Shown piece by piece: positions 37,066 through 46,607 of a DNA stretch of 59,735 nucleotides. A program made the translations under genes and the position numbers. The DNA is from Rubritalea marina DSM 17716 (GTDB lineage: Bacteria; Verrucomicrobiota; Verrucomicrobiia; Verrucomicrobiales; Akkermansiaceae). The stretch covers positions 1 to 59,735 of the forward strand of contig NZ_KB899261.1 in assembly GCF_000378105.1 (NCBI RefSeq). The letters run 5' to 3'. The notes under the pieces are model-generated. The model had not been told where the DNA came from, did no database searches, and saw nothing but the letters and a program-made list of their open reading frames with translations. Within the stretch, counting starts at the first letter, position 1. Every line of letters starts with the position of its first letter.

Positions 37066-38118
37066 CTACTTGGCGATCTCTTGCATCAGGCGAAGTCGCT
37101 TCAAGGCTTCGCCTGAGTCGATCAACTCACCGGCCAGCTTGACGCCAGCGCCGAGGTCGTCGGCCAAGCCAGCACAGGCCAAGCCAGCACCTGCATTGAG
37201 CAGCACCATGTCGCGCTTGGCATCACGGATCGTGCCATCAAGTATGCCCACTAATATCTCCGCATTCTCCTCAGCCTCGCCGCCTACCAGTTCTTCCACA
37301 TCACAGCGACGCAGCGCAAACTCTTCTGGATGCACGACCTCGTTGTCGGTGTCCAGCATCGAGCCAGACTTGCTGATCTCTGTCTCGCCCATCAGGCTCA
37401 TTTCATCCACAGAACGGCCATCGTCAGTACGGCCGTGAACAATCCAGGCCGCCTCACGACCAAGCGACTGCAGGATCTGGGCAAACACTGGCCCCAACTG
37501 AGGATCACAAACACCAATCAGCTGACACTGTGGGCGCACAGGGTTGAGCAATGGTCCAATCAAGTTGAAAATACTACGGGCCCCTTCCTTCGCTAGCTCA
37601 GCGCGCACCGGTGCCACTTCCTTGAAGGCCGGATGGTACATCGGCGCGAACAAGAAGGCCACGCCCGCCTCTTTCAGGCAACGATGCAATTGCTCCAGTG
37701 GAAGGTCGAGGCGAATCCCCAACGCTTCCAGCACATCCGCGCCCCCACTCTTCGAGGTGATGCCTCGGTTGCCGTGCTTCACCACCACCGCACCACCAGC
37801 AGCAATCACAAACATGCTCGTGGTCGACACGTTAAACAAATTCAGCTTATCCCCGCCCGTGCCACAGACATCAATCGTTGGGCCCTCAAATTCAATACCG
37901 TCAGTCTCAGGGTCCTTCGCATGATTCAAAAATGCTTCCACAAAGTAAGTGATCTCACTGGGTGTTTCCCCCTTAGATGACAGTGCTACAAGCAAGGCTT
38001 TCTTCACCTCCACCGAGCCGCTAGCATCGAGCAGAAACTCTGCGGCCACATTCACCTGCTGGCGACTAAGCTCATCACCATTCTGGAGTTGAGATATCAA
38101 GGAATTCATGTCTTTCAT
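37066..38118 (-). CDS. trpD: Anthranilate phosphoribosyltransferase
   Basis: 350 residues. Adds the PRPP ribosyl group to anthranilate in tryptophan synthesis. The PRPP-binding CGTGGDKLNLFNVSTTSMFV and the KHGNRGITSKSGGADVLEALG block are both complete. ATG 38118 is preferred; a second ATG lies three codons inside. No other trp gene is adjacent. A small CGGGC/GCCCG hairpin lies between its stop and the convergent propeller gene. cysK ends at a terminator just upstream, so trpD has its own promoter. Confidence 0.96.
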   Translation of the reverse strand: MKDMNSLISQLQNGDELSRQQVNVAAEFLLDASGSVEVKKALLVALSSKGETPSEITYFVEAFLNHAKDPETDGIEFEGPTIDVCGTGGDKLNLFNVSTTSMFVIAAGGAVVVKHGNRGITSKSGGADVLEALGIRLDLPLEQLHRCLKEAGVAFLFAPMYHPAFKEVAPVRAELAKEGARSIFNLIGPLLNPVRPQCQLIGVCDPQLGPVFAQILQSLGREAAWIVHGRTDDGRSVDEMSLMGETEISKSGSMLDTDNEVVHPEEFALRRCDVEELVGGEAEENAEILVGILDGTIRDAKRDMVLLNAGAGLACAGLADDLGAGVKLAGELIDSGEALKRLRLMQEIAK

Positions 38119-38145
38119 GGTACTTCAAATGAGCTGATTGATAAA

Positions 38146-38178
38146 GAAAAAGCCTACGGCCGCAGACCATAGGCTTTG
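38146..38178 (-). terminator. Rho-independent terminator of cysK
   Basis: Read on the minus strand, an AAAGCCTA / TAGGCTTT stem with GC-rich inner pairing runs into a T-rich tract. Confidence 0.85.
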
Positions 38179-38212
38179 TTAGTAAATGTGAAAAGTTTTA
38201 TTCCCTTAAGAA

Positions 38213-39181
38213 TTACTCCACTTCTGAGACAGGAAGGTTGGACACTTCCTCACGAATCTTCTCAGCGAGTGGTGTGGAAAGGTAACGCTCAGTGCTGGAA
38301 CAGCCGATCGTTACAATCTTTTTACCCTTCGCTTCAGGACGTGCTGCTACTTGCAGCGCAGCCCACACATTCGCACCAGTTGAAATCCCTGCAGGAAGAC
38401 CTTCAAGCTGAGCTAACTTTTGTGCAGTTTCAAATGCATCTTCATTCGTAACAGTCACCGTACCATCCACAATCTCAGTGTTGAGGTTGCCTGGGATGAA
38501 GCCTGCACCGATGCCCTGAATCTTGTGAGGCCCCGGAGAACCGCCGCCAATCACTGGTGAGTTTTCTGGCTCAACCGCGATGGTGGTGAAGTCCTCTTTA
38601 CGGCTCTTAATCACCTCAGAAACACCTGTGATGGTGCCGCCGGTACCCACACCAGCCACAAGGTAATCAACGTCGCCGTCGAGCGCTGTCCAAATCTCTT
38701 CTGCAGTCGTCTCGCGGTGAGCTTGTGGGTTCGCTGGGTTGTCGAACTGTGATGGGCCAAAAGCACTCGGGTCTTCAGCGAGGAGTTGCTTTGCCTTAGC
38801 AATCGCGCCACCCATGCCCTTAGCCGCTGGGGTTAGTACGATCTCAGCACCGAGCATGCGCAATAGAACGCGACGCTCAACAGACATCGATTCTGGCATG
38901 GTGAGCACGCAACGGTATCCCTTTGCTCGTGAAACAAATGCCAGCGCAATCCCGGTGTTGCCTGATGTTGGTTCGATGATCGTGCCACCCGGCTTGAGTG
39001 AACCATCTTTCTCAGCAGCCTCAATCATGGAGCGACCGATACGATCCTTCACGCTGAAGAGTGGATTGAAAAACTCACCCTTCACATAGATCTCTGCATC
39101 GAGCCCTTCTGTGATTTTGTTAAGCTTGATCAGTGGAGTGTCGCCGATGGTATCAACCATGTTGTTTGCTAGTATTCCCAT
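38213..39181 (-). CDS. cysK: Cysteine synthase (O-acetylserine sulfhydrylase)
   Basis: 322 residues from ATG 39181 ([10 protein letters not shown]); a start at 39160 (MVDTIG) is possible. Makes cysteine from O-acetylserine and sulfide with PLP. The PLP lysine is in [14 protein letters not shown], the substrate loop is [13 protein letters not shown] and the phosphate-binding loop is [10 protein letters not shown]. It may use sulfide from the siroheme reductase at 10-14 kb, but no genetic linkage exists. A 16-bp palindrome lies about 57 bases upstream of the start. Confidence 0.96.
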   Translation of the reverse strand: MGILANNMVDTIGDTPLIKLNKITEGLDAEIYVKGEFFNPLFSVKDRIGRSMIEAAEKDGSLKPGGTIIEPTSGNTGIALAFVSRAKGYRCVLTMPESMSVERRVLLRMLGAEIVLTPAAKGMGGAIAKAKQLLAEDPSAFGPSQFDNPANPQAHRETTAEEIWTALDGDVDYLVAGVGTGGTITGVSEVIKSRKEDFTTIAVEPENSPVIGGGSPGPHKIQGIGAGFIPGNLNTEIVDGTVTVTNEDAFETAQKLAQLEGLPAGISTGANVWAALQVAARPEAKGKKIVTIGCSSTERYLSTPLAEKIREEVSNLPVSEVE

Positions 39182-39548
39182 AATGTCAGTTATTTTAGTT
39201 AGAAGCTCGCTAAAACTCACACTTCCTAGCCACTTTGACAAAACTTATTTTGTGAAATATTGCAGACACTTTAGATTGTCTCAAAAATTTTCTTTTTTGC
39301 ACCTCGCTTACATCATTCCCCATACCGAGGAAGAGCCATATCTCACCCCTCAACACCCTAACAAACCATTCTATGCTATGACACTAGCAGAAACACACCC
39401 CAGCTTCACCTGTTAGCTTTCACTGCGAAGAAAAGTGACAGGCACGCTACTTGCTGTGCGTTGAGATGCAGTCCATACTGCCTATCGTAACACCAGTGAC
39501 ACAAGATTGTCCTATTCAAAGCCTCCACAGCCAGTCTAACGTAATTTT
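39182..39548. other. Long divergent intergenic region between cysK and the Ppx/GppA-like gene
   Basis: About 370 bases. It contains the palindrome at 39238-39253, TTTTAG/CTAAAA arms at 39193-39215, a TTGACA hexamer at 39235-39240 without a good -10, a 12-codon frame at 39379 (MTLAETHPSFTC) and a TCACT/AGTGA hairpin just after it. None matches a known riboswitch or Pho box. The tiny frame plus hairpin is leader-like but unsupported. Confidence 0.5.
39238..39253. promoter_or_regulatory. Palindrome ACAAAA-CTTA-TTTTGT upstream of cysK
   Basis: Perfect 6-bp arms around a 4-base spacer, 57 bases upstream of the cysK start. It could be an operator for a cysteine or sulfur regulator. No regulator gene is adjacent, so the assignment is speculative. 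Confidence 0.35.
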
Positions 39549-41108
39549 ATGAGTTCTCATTCGCTCTCGAACCCATCACAGTCCGACCTTCAAGCCACCA
39601 TTCACATTGGTGCTAGCAGCATCTCTCTATTGATTCTGATACCACAGGAGGATGGTAGCTTCGAACAGGTGGACTTCCTAGAGCAATCAGCACCCATCGC
39701 GCACGATGTGTTTAGCCAGAAAAAACTCAGCCGCTCCACGATTGAACGTAGTGTGGCCATCCTCGACGGCTACCGCAAAGCACTCGAGGAATACGACCAC
39801 CTCAACCAGGCGTTCACCGTTCGAGTAGTAGCCACTAATATTCTATCTGAAGCAGCGAATGTAGACATCTTCCTCAACCGACTCCACATCAGCGTCGGTG
39901 CCGAGGTCGAGATCCTCGATGACGCAGAGATGACACGCTTGATCTACCTCAAGACGCAGCGCCGCCTCGCCGACATCCCAAGCATGCGCAAACGCAACAC
40001 CCTCGTGCTCCACGTCGGCCCAGGAAACACCCGTACCATCCTTCTTCAGAATGGCCATATCACCAAGTATCAAAGCTTTCGCCTCGGCACGCACCGGACC
40101 CACGCCAACATCAACCGCGACTCCGACTCAGCCAATAGTCGCAGCAAAATCCGCTCATTCATCCAGAACTCACTGAGCTCGATGACCGACACCTTCGCCG
40201 AGGACAACATCGAATACATCGTACTCATCGGTTACGAAGTGCAATTACTGCGTTCCTACATCCGCCACCAAAAAACCAAGTTCTGCAATCTCGAAGCACT
40301 CGAGGAAATTAGCGAAACACTCGCTAGTATGGATGATGATGAAATCGTCTCTTCCTACCAAGTCGACTACCAAACAGCCAGCGTCATGGCGACTGCTATC
40401 GAAATCAATGTCGCCATTGCACAAGCCTTCCAACCACAGCGTATCCGCATCCCAGAAAGCGACTATGAACAAGGGCTCCTTCAGGACTTAAACCTCAGCC
40501 CCGCACTCTCCGGTGACTTCACCGCCGAAGTGATTCGCTCCGCTGAAAAGGTTGCGCAAAAATTCCAGGTCCACATGGCCCACGCCAAACAGGTCGCGAA
40601 CATCGCCGTCCAGCTCTTCGATCAACTCCAAAGCTTGCACAAGCTCGAACCGCACGATGGGCTCCTCCTACGCATCGCTGCCATCCTCCACGAGACCGGA
40701 CTCTTCATCAGCACCAGTTCACACCACAAACATTCACAATACATTGTGCAAAATAGTGAAATCTTTGGTCTTCCAAAGATCGATGTCGAGACGGTGGCCT
40801 TAATCGTGCGCTACCACCATGGCTCGGTACCAAAGTCGAGCCACTCACAATACAAGGACCTCTCCATGCCCGATAAGATGCGAATCTCCAAACTCGCCGC
40901 CCTCATCCGCATGGCTGACGCCCTAGCCGCCAGTCACTCAGCAAATGCCCGTGACATCGTTATTCGCAACAGCCGACGCCGAATTCACGTGCACCTCAAA
41001 AACACTGCAAATGCCCACGCAGAACGCATGGCCATGCGCGCCAAAGGCGATCTCTTTGAAAACATCTTCGGCCTCCAGATCAATCTCGTAGAAGACACCA
41101 TTAGCTAA
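39549..41108 (+). CDS. Ppx/GppA-family protein with altered phosphatase motifs and an HD-like C-terminal domain
   Basis: 519 residues. The N-terminal ASKHA-type region (about 15-310) aligns with exopolyphosphatase/GppA, but key motifs differ. The DxGSNS nucleotide-fold start reads HIGASS (H19), the phosphate-binding DIGGGSTEL reads HVGPGNTRT (H155, P158, R162), and the G-N-E-E-A-R-L-I segment reads DDAEMTRLI with only one Glu kept. The C-terminal HD-like region (LLLRIAAILHETGLFIS..HHKHSQYIVQNSEIFGL) looks normal for the family. The frame is intact. It is 8 bases upstream of ppk1, the usual ppx-ppk pairing, so a polyphosphate-linked role is likely even if hydrolysis at this site is lost. Confidence 0.87.
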   Translation: MSSHSLSNPSQSDLQATIHIGASSISLLILIPQEDGSFEQVDFLEQSAPIAHDVFSQKKLSRSTIERSVAILDGYRKALEEYDHLNQAFTVRVVATNILSEAANVDIFLNRLHISVGAEVEILDDAEMTRLIYLKTQRRLADIPSMRKRNTLVLHVGPGNTRTILLQNGHITKYQSFRLGTHRTHANINRDSDSANSRSKIRSFIQNSLSSMTDTFAEDNIEYIVLIGYEVQLLRSYIRHQKTKFCNLEALEEISETLASMDDDEIVSSYQVDYQTASVMATAIEINVAIAQAFQPQRIRIPESDYEQGLLQDLNLSPALSGDFTAEVIRSAEKVAQKFQVHMAHAKQVANIAVQLFDQLQSLHKLEPHDGLLLRIAAILHETGLFISTSSHHKHSQYIVQNSEIFGLPKIDVETVALIVRYHHGSVPKSSHSQYKDLSMPDKMRISKLAALIRMADALAASHSANARDIVIRNSRRRIHVHLKNTANAHAERMAMRAKGDLFENIFGLQINLVEDTIS

Positions 41109-41116
41109 TTCAGACC

Positions 41117-43228
41117 ATGCCATCCTCATCATACATCAACCGCGAACTATCTTGGATTGAGTTTAACCAACGCGTCTTAAGCGAAGCGCAGCGCCCGGAG
41201 AAACCTCTACTCGAACGGGTCAAATTCCTCGCCATTTCAGCGTCAAACCTCGATGAATTCTTCCAGGTACGAGTCGGTGGCCTCACCCTCTTAAAATCTG
41301 CAGGCTCACGTACTAAAGACATTGCTGGGATGACCCCGCTGCAGCAACTCAATGCCATTCGCAAGCGCATCAGCCAACACATCACTGACCAATACACCCT
41401 CTACACAGACACCTTGCTTCCCGCACTTCATGAGCAAGAGATCCACATCAGCTCGGTCAATGCAGTCGACCCAAGTCTCGTAGACAACCTCAAGGAACGC
41501 TTCATTGAAGAAGTCCTGCCACTCCTCTCCCCGATTGCCTACGAGGACACCTCCAAGGATGATGACGCCTTCCCTGCCCCGATCCTTCCCGCAATGACTC
41601 TGATTGTTGCCTGCGAACTCAGCATAAAAAATAAAGCAAAATCCAAGCGTGTCGTCTTCGTCCCAATTACCGAAATTATCGAGCGTTTCATCCACATCGA
41701 TAAAGGAAGTGCCCGCTACGCGATCCCAGTAGAGGATTTGATCTGCCACTTCATCTCCGAGCTCTTCCCATCCGAGTCCCTGCATTCTCATGGAGTCTTT
41801 CGCATCACACGCAATGGAGACATTGCCGTGCAGGAAGAAGACGCCATTGACCTTGCTGGCGAGATGGAAGAAGTACTTTCCGCGCGAAAAACCTCCAACA
41901 CTGTTCGTCTCGAAGTCCAGAGCGGTTGCTCACGTGTCATCGAAAAAGTGATCAAACAAGTCACCCTAGCCGCACCAGAACAAATCTACCGCATCCACGG
42001 CCCACTGGCCTTGAGCGACTTCATGCAATTCGCCTTCATCCCAGGACACGACACCCTCAAATCGGTACAATGGGAACCACAGTCACCACCAAGTATCGAT
42101 TACGCCAATTCGATCTTTGACGAGATTTCCAAGAAGGACATCTTCCTCTACCATCCATACCATAGCTTCGACCCCGTGGTACGCTTACTCGAGGAAGCTG
42201 CCAGTGACGACCAAGTGCTCTCCATCAAGCAAGTCCTCTACCGTACCGCCAAAAACTCACGCATCATTGATGCGCTGATCCGTGCCGCACACAATGGTAA
42301 GCAAGTCACCGTCTTAGTCGAACTCAAAGCCCGCTTCGATGAAGCTCGCAACCTGCTGCGCGCCGAAGAACTTCAGCGTGCCGGGGTGCAAATTGTCTAC
42401 GGAGTGAAAGGCCTCAAAACCCACGCCAAAATCACCCTCGTCATCCGCAAGGAAAATAATTCTATCAAACGCTACTGCCACTTCGGTACTGGCAACTACA
42501 ATGAATCCACCGCCAAGCTCTACACCGATGCTTCGATCCTCACCGCCCGCGAGGACTTCGGTACAGACGCCTCACTCATCTTCAATGCAATCACGGGACG
42601 CTCCAAGCTACTGCAAACCAAGCGAATCCTCCCAGCCCCTACTCACATGAAGAAACGCATCCTGCAACTGATCAATAGCGAAGCTGCACGCGCTAAAGCA
42701 GGCGAAAAAGCAAGCATCACCGCCAAGGTCAATTCACTGCAAGATAAAGACATCATCAACGCACTCTACAATGCCTCCAAACAAGGTGTGAAAATCCGCC
42801 TCAACATCCGCGGGATTTGTTGCCTCAAGCCGGGTAAGCGCAATGAAGCCAAGAACATCGAAGTCATTTCAGTCATCGATTACTATCTCGAACACGCACG
42901 CATTTTCCAATTCTATGCCGGTGGCAAAAAACTCACCTTCATTTCATCTGCTGACTGGATGACACGCAATCTTGAAAAACGCATCGAGCTCATGGTGCCA
43001 ATTGTTGATAAGAAGATCAAAGCGGCACTCACCGAGATCCTCGATGCAGCCTTCCTCGACAACCAACAAGCCCACCGCATCCTTACCGATGGGGATTCGC
43101 AGCGTGTGGAAAACAAAAAAGAACGCTTCCGCATGCAAGAACACCTACAAGCTACCGCTGAAAAGGCTGCTAAAACTCAAACCCGCAAGCGCAACACCAC
43201 CTTTGAGGCTCACAAGCCACACGATTAA
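41117..43228 (+). CDS. ppk1: Polyphosphate kinase 1
   Basis: 703 residues. Polymerises the gamma-phosphate of ATP into polyphosphate and can run backwards. SYINRELSWIEFNQRVL opens the N-domain. The autophosphorylated histidine is H436 in VKGLKTHAKITLV, followed by RYCHFGTGNYNESTAKLYTD. The second catalytic region NIRGICCLKPG and the DYYLEHARIFQFY block are present. It follows the Ppx/GppA-like gene by 8 bases, an operon. Confidence 0.97.
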   Translation: MPSSSYINRELSWIEFNQRVLSEAQRPEKPLLERVKFLAISASNLDEFFQVRVGGLTLLKSAGSRTKDIAGMTPLQQLNAIRKRISQHITDQYTLYTDTLLPALHEQEIHISSVNAVDPSLVDNLKERFIEEVLPLLSPIAYEDTSKDDDAFPAPILPAMTLIVACELSIKNKAKSKRVVFVPITEIIERFIHIDKGSARYAIPVEDLICHFISELFPSESLHSHGVFRITRNGDIAVQEEDAIDLAGEMEEVLSARKTSNTVRLEVQSGCSRVIEKVIKQVTLAAPEQIYRIHGPLALSDFMQFAFIPGHDTLKSVQWEPQSPPSIDYANSIFDEISKKDIFLYHPYHSFDPVVRLLEEAASDDQVLSIKQVLYRTAKNSRIIDALIRAAHNGKQVTVLVELKARFDEARNLLRAEELQRAGVQIVYGVKGLKTHAKITLVIRKENNSIKRYCHFGTGNYNESTAKLYTDASILTAREDFGTDASLIFNAITGRSKLLQTKRILPAPTHMKKRILQLINSEAARAKAGEKASITAKVNSLQDKDIINALYNASKQGVKIRLNIRGICCLKPGKRNEAKNIEVISVIDYYLEHARIFQFYAGGKKLTFISSADWMTRNLEKRIELMVPIVDKKIKAALTEILDAAFLDNQQAHRILTDGDSQRVENKKERFRMQEHLQATAEKAAKTQTRKRNTTFEAHKPHD

Positions 43229-43246
43229 GCGCGCCACCACCTTCCA

Positions 43247-43786
43247 TCAAGTCTTCATCACCCCAACATAAGGAAGTTTCCGGTACTCACCTTGGTAGTC
43301 GAGTCCGTACCCGACTACGAATTCATCCTCAATTTCAAAGGCGTGGTAGTCCACCTCAAAAGGCACACCGCGCACTTTCTTTTTCTTCAACAAAACACAA
43401 GTTCGCACCTCTTGGGCGCCTTTTTGTTCAAGAAACTTAACCACTGTCTGCAGTGTTAGACCTGTGTCGAATATATCATCGACCACCAACACCTTCTTCC
43501 CATACACTTCGGCCGAATGACCATCCACTATGTGCACATTCCCTGTGCTCTGGGTACCACCGTAATAACTAGATACGGTCAAAAAATCGATACTGCATTG
43601 TGAGGGGATTCTACGGCTAAGATCAGCCGCAAACATGAGAGCCCCTTTCAATATAACTACTAAGACAAAACCGTCATCGTCCGTGTAAGTTGCCAGCTCC
43701 TTTGCCAACAAATCGACACGCTCCCGAATCTCCTGCTCCCCCAATAGTACTCGATCGAAAAATACGCGCTCAAAAGTACAATTCAT
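43247..43786 (-). CDS. hpt: Hypoxanthine phosphoribosyltransferase
   Basis: 179 residues. Salvages hypoxanthine (and often guanine) to nucleotides with PRPP. The PRPP loop is VLVVDDIFDTGLTLQTVVKFL (about 97-117), VVILKGALMFAADLSRRI carries the N-terminal catalytic block, and KVRGVPFEVDYHAFEIEDEFVVGYGLDYQGEYR is the base-binding C-terminal block. It is divergent from the Fur-family gene, and the palindrome at 43843-43875 lies about 57 bases upstream of its start. Confidence 0.95.
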   Translation of the reverse strand: MNCTFERVFFDRVLLGEQEIRERVDLLAKELATYTDDDGFVLVVILKGALMFAADLSRRIPSQCSIDFLTVSSYYGGTQSTGNVHIVDGHSAEVYGKKVLVVDDIFDTGLTLQTVVKFLEQKGAQEVRTCVLLKKKKVRGVPFEVDYHAFEIEDEFVVGYGLDYQGEYRKLPYVGVMKT

Positions 43787-43842
43787 ACTATCAGTATAAC
43801 ATGAATTTCAGAACACATTCAACATCAAACAATTACAACAAT

Positions 43843-43875
43843 CCTTATTTAGACTTAGAATTATTCTAAATAAGG
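43843..43875. promoter_or_regulatory. Nested palindromes including a PerR/Fur-type 7-1-7 box
   Basis: The inner box TTAGAAT-T-ATTCTAA (43855-43869) is a perfect 7-1-7 inverted repeat and differs from the PerR consensus TTATAATnATTATAA at two symmetric positions. Around it, 11-bp arms CCTTATTTAGA (43843-43853) and TCTAAATAAGG (43865-43875) form a second, larger inverted repeat. It lies between divergent hpt and the Fur-family gene, 46 bases before the latter's ATG. Autoregulation of the Fur-family gene and, by read-through, sufCBD is the simplest reading. Confidence 0.7.
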
Positions 43876-43915
43876 CTTGAATGGCGAACAAAGCTGGATA
43901 AATTGTGCCGCAGCG

Positions 43916-44320
43916 ATGAGTGATCCAGCACCATTCCCAAACATACCAGGCTTGCGCATGACCAAGCAGCGCAAAGAGGTCTACCGTGTCCTCATGGAAC
44001 AACGCGACCACCCTACCGCAACGGAGGTCTATGATCGGATCAAAAACAGCGCTCCCAGTATCTCGCTCGCGACGGTCTACAATTGTCTTGAGACCCTGGT
44101 GGACCACAAGGCCGTCAAGCAGGTCAACTTCGAACGTGGCCCATCACGCTACTGCCCCAACCTCGTCGAACACGGTCACTTCCAAGACGAGGCCACCGGG
44201 AAAATCCATGACATCAATTTAAAGGAAGGCGTGTCCCTCTGTGATCTACTCGATCTCCCCCCAGGCACCCACATCAGCAATCTCGAGATCAACCTCAAAG
44301 GTTCCCTTCCCCAGAACTAA
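43916..44320 (+). CDS. Fur/PerR-family transcriptional regulator lacking the usual zinc CxxC
   Basis: 134 residues from ATG 43916 ([22 protein letters not shown]); a TTG at 43877 adds 13 unlikely residues. Winged helix: [54 protein letters not shown]. The dimer/metal half reads [27 protein letters not shown], so the family's HHHxxCxxC..GK.. block keeps the histidines but has no CxxC. The structural zinc Cys4 site is therefore absent and metal or peroxide sensing may differ. It precedes sufC by 70 bases and has a PerR-like box upstream. Confidence 0.9.
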   Translation: MSDPAPFPNIPGLRMTKQRKEVYRVLMEQRDHPTATEVYDRIKNSAPSISLATVYNCLETLVDHKAVKQVNFERGPSRYCPNLVEHGHFQDEATGKIHDINLKEGVSLCDLLDLPPGTHISNLEINLKGSLPQN

Positions 44321-44390
44321 CATAGCAATTTTGGCAGCCCAGCTGCTACACCATCCAACACACAACGAACAAACTAACGACACCAAATCC

Positions 44391-45137
44391 ATGTCTATCA
44401 TCATCAAAGACTTGCACGCAAAAATTGGCGACACCGAAATCCTCAAGGGCCTCAACCTTGAAATCCCCACTGGCGAAGTACACGCCGTCATGGGACCGAA
44501 TGGAGCCGGTAAATCCACTCTCTCTAAGATTATTGCAGGCCACGAAGACTACGAAGTAACCAGCGGATCCATCATCATGGACGGCCAAGACGTTCTTGAA
44601 ATGGACATCGACGAGCGTTCCCGCAACGGCATCTTCCTCGCATTCCAGTACCCAATGGAAATCCCAGGTGTTTCTAACGCAAACTTCATCCGTGCCGCCC
44701 TCTCCGAGCGCCTTCCAGATGGTGAAGAAATCGACGCAGTCGCCTACTACAAAGACCTCTACGAAAAAATGGACGCACTCAGCATGGACCGCAAGTTCAC
44801 GGCACGTGCGGTGAACGAAGGCTTCTCCGGTGGTGAGAAAAAGCGCAACGAGATCCTCCAGATGATGATGCTCGACCCTAAGTACTGCATCCTCGATGAA
44901 ACCGACTCCGGCCTCGACATCGACGCCCTCAAGGTCGTTTCCGAAGGAGTCAACATGCTGCGCAACGAAAACCGCGGATTCCTCGTCATCACGCACTACC
45001 AACGCCTCCTCAACTACATCAAGCCAGACGTCGTGCACGTTCTCGCAGACGGCCAAATCATCAAATCCGGTGGTCCTGAGCTCGCGCTTGAGCTCGAAGA
45101 AAAAGGTTACGACCACCTCACACCAGTTACCGCGTAA
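44391..45137 (+). CDS. sufC: Fe-S cluster assembly ATPase SufC
   Basis: 248 residues of the ABC-ATPase fold. Powers the SufBCD scaffold. Walker [12 protein letters not shown] (about 36-46), Q-loop [10 protein letters not shown], signature [12 protein letters not shown], Walker [18 protein letters not shown] and the switch histidine in VITHYQRLL are intact. ATG 44391 ([13 protein letters not shown]) is chosen because a longer frame from 44241 would run into the Fur-family gene. The leader ends CCAAATCC before the ATG. Confidence 0.97.
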   Translation: MSIIIKDLHAKIGDTEILKGLNLEIPTGEVHAVMGPNGAGKSTLSKIIAGHEDYEVTSGSIIMDGQDVLEMDIDERSRNGIFLAFQYPMEIPGVSNANFIRAALSERLPDGEEIDAVAYYKDLYEKMDALSMDRKFTARAVNEGFSGGEKKRNEILQMMMLDPKYCILDETDSGLDIDALKVVSEGVNMLRNENRGFLVITHYQRLLNYIKPDVVHVLADGQIIKSGGPELALELEEKGYDHLTPVTA

Positions 45138-45141
45138 CTGG

Positions 45142-45155
45142 CAAATCTCAAATCA
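45142..45155 (+). repeat. 14-mer CAAATCTCAAATCA just upstream of sufB
   Basis: The identical 14-mer recurs at 46692-46705 upstream of sufD. Here it ends 9 bases before the sufB ATG, there 12 bases before the sufD ATG. It carries the same CAAATC heptad unit. Function unknown; see the findings. Confidence 0.8.
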
Positions 45156-45164
45156 ACAGATACC

Positions 45165-46598
45165 ATGAGCGACGACACAAATGTCATTGATCAGGAAACC
45201 CAAGATGCGATCGCCATCGATCGCGCCAAGGGAGACTTCCGCTTTCCTGAAAACCACAAGTTCGATGCTGGGTACGGTCTAAACGAAGACACTATCAAGT
45301 ACATCTCTAATGTCAAAAAGGAGAAAGACTGGATCCTAGAATTCCGCCTCAAGGCACTGGATGTTTTTGAATCCAAGGCAATGCCAACCAACTGGGCGAC
45401 TGAAGACCTCAACAACATCGACTTCGATGCCATCCGTTACTACCTCTCAGACGGTGAACGCCCGAAGCGTAGCTGGGACGACGTACCAGACGACATCAAA
45501 GAAACTTTCGAACGTCTCGGCATCCCGGAACAAGAGCGCGCCTTCCTCGCAGGTGTGGAAGCTCAGTTCGATTCCGAAGCAGCCTACTCAAATGTGAAGG
45601 AAGACCTCGAGAAGCAAGGTGTGATCTTTGTGAACTCCACTGAAGGTCTCCGCGAGCACGAAGAAATCTTCCGCCCGTACTTCGGTAAAGTCATCCCGAC
45701 TGGAGACAACAAGTTCTCCGCACTCAACTCAGCAGTATTCTCTGGTGGTTCCTTCATCTACATTCCAAAAGGATTGAAACTGAAGCAACCCCTCCAGGCA
45801 TACTTCCGCATCAACTCCGAAAACTTCGGTCAGTTCGAGCGTACCCTCATCATTGCCGACGAAGGCTCTGAAGTGATGTACATGGAAGGTTGTACTGCTC
45901 CTCAGTTCGAGACTTCCACCCTGCACTCCGCAGTGGTCGAGCTCGTTGCTCTCAAAGGCGCGAAGATCCAATACGTGACCGTCCAGAACTGGTCATCAAA
46001 CGTCTTCAACCTCGTGACCAAGCGCGGCATGGCACACGAAGATGCTGAGATCCGCTGGATCGACTGCAACATCGGTTCCCGCCTCACCATGAAGTACCCT
46101 GGTGTGGTCATGAAGGGTGAAGGCGCTCGCGGCGAAGTGATCTCAATCGCACTCGCCAACAACGGCCAGCACCAAGACACCGGCGCCAAAATGATCCACG
46201 CAGCAGACAACACCACATCCAACGTGGTTTCCAAGTCGATCTCCGTCGGCGAAGGCGTCTCAACCTACCGCGGTCAAGTACACATCCCCAAGCACCTCAA
46301 AGGCTGTAAGAACAACACCGAGTGTGATGCGCTTCTCATCAACAGCAACTCACGCACCGACACCTACCCTGCAATCACCGTGCGCGGCAACCAGCACGTG
46401 ACCCAGCACGAGGCATCGGTCTCACAAGTGTCTGAAGAAATGCTCTTCTACATGCAGCAGCGCGGGATTTCCGAAGGTGCCGCCATGTCGCTCGCCGTGA
46501 ATGGCTTCGTCAACGACCTCGTCCGCGAATTCCCAATGGAATACTCAGTCGAGCTCAAGCGCCTCATCGACCTCGAAATGGAAGGAAGTGTCGGCTAG
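45165..46598 (+). CDS. sufB: Fe-S cluster assembly protein SufB
   Basis: 477 residues. Scaffold subunit of the SufBCD complex that assembles nascent Fe-S clusters under stress. [32 protein letters not shown] is the family N-terminus, and the C-terminal beta-helix contains [51 protein letters not shown] and the [21 protein letters not shown] block. Normal length. It lies 27 bases after sufC. Confidence 0.97.
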   Translation: MSDDTNVIDQETQDAIAIDRAKGDFRFPENHKFDAGYGLNEDTIKYISNVKKEKDWILEFRLKALDVFESKAMPTNWATEDLNNIDFDAIRYYLSDGERPKRSWDDVPDDIKETFERLGIPEQERAFLAGVEAQFDSEAAYSNVKEDLEKQGVIFVNSTEGLREHEEIFRPYFGKVIPTGDNKFSALNSAVFSGGSFIYIPKGLKLKQPLQAYFRINSENFGQFERTLIIADEGSEVMYMEGCTAPQFETSTLHSAVVELVALKGAKIQYVTVQNWSSNVFNLVTKRGMAHEDAEIRWIDCNIGSRLTMKYPGVVMKGEGARGEVISIALANNGQHQDTGAKMIHAADNTTSNVVSKSISVGEGVSTYRGQVHIPKHLKGCKNNTECDALLINSNSRTDTYPAITVRGNQHVTQHEASVSQVSEEMLFYMQQRGISEGAAMSLAVNGFVNDLVREFPMEYSVELKRLIDLEMEGSVG

Positions 46599-46607
46599 TG
46601 CTCCCAC

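Noticed and set aside
39379-39417. 12-codon leader peptide before the Ppx/GppA-like gene
   Set aside because: No runs of a regulatory amino acid, and the gap to the gene is over 130 bases; kept only as a note in the intergenic entry.
44346-45116. 256-codon open frame antisense to sufC
   Set aside because: It overlaps sufC completely, has no family features and a composition typical of a shadow frame. sufC is unambiguous.
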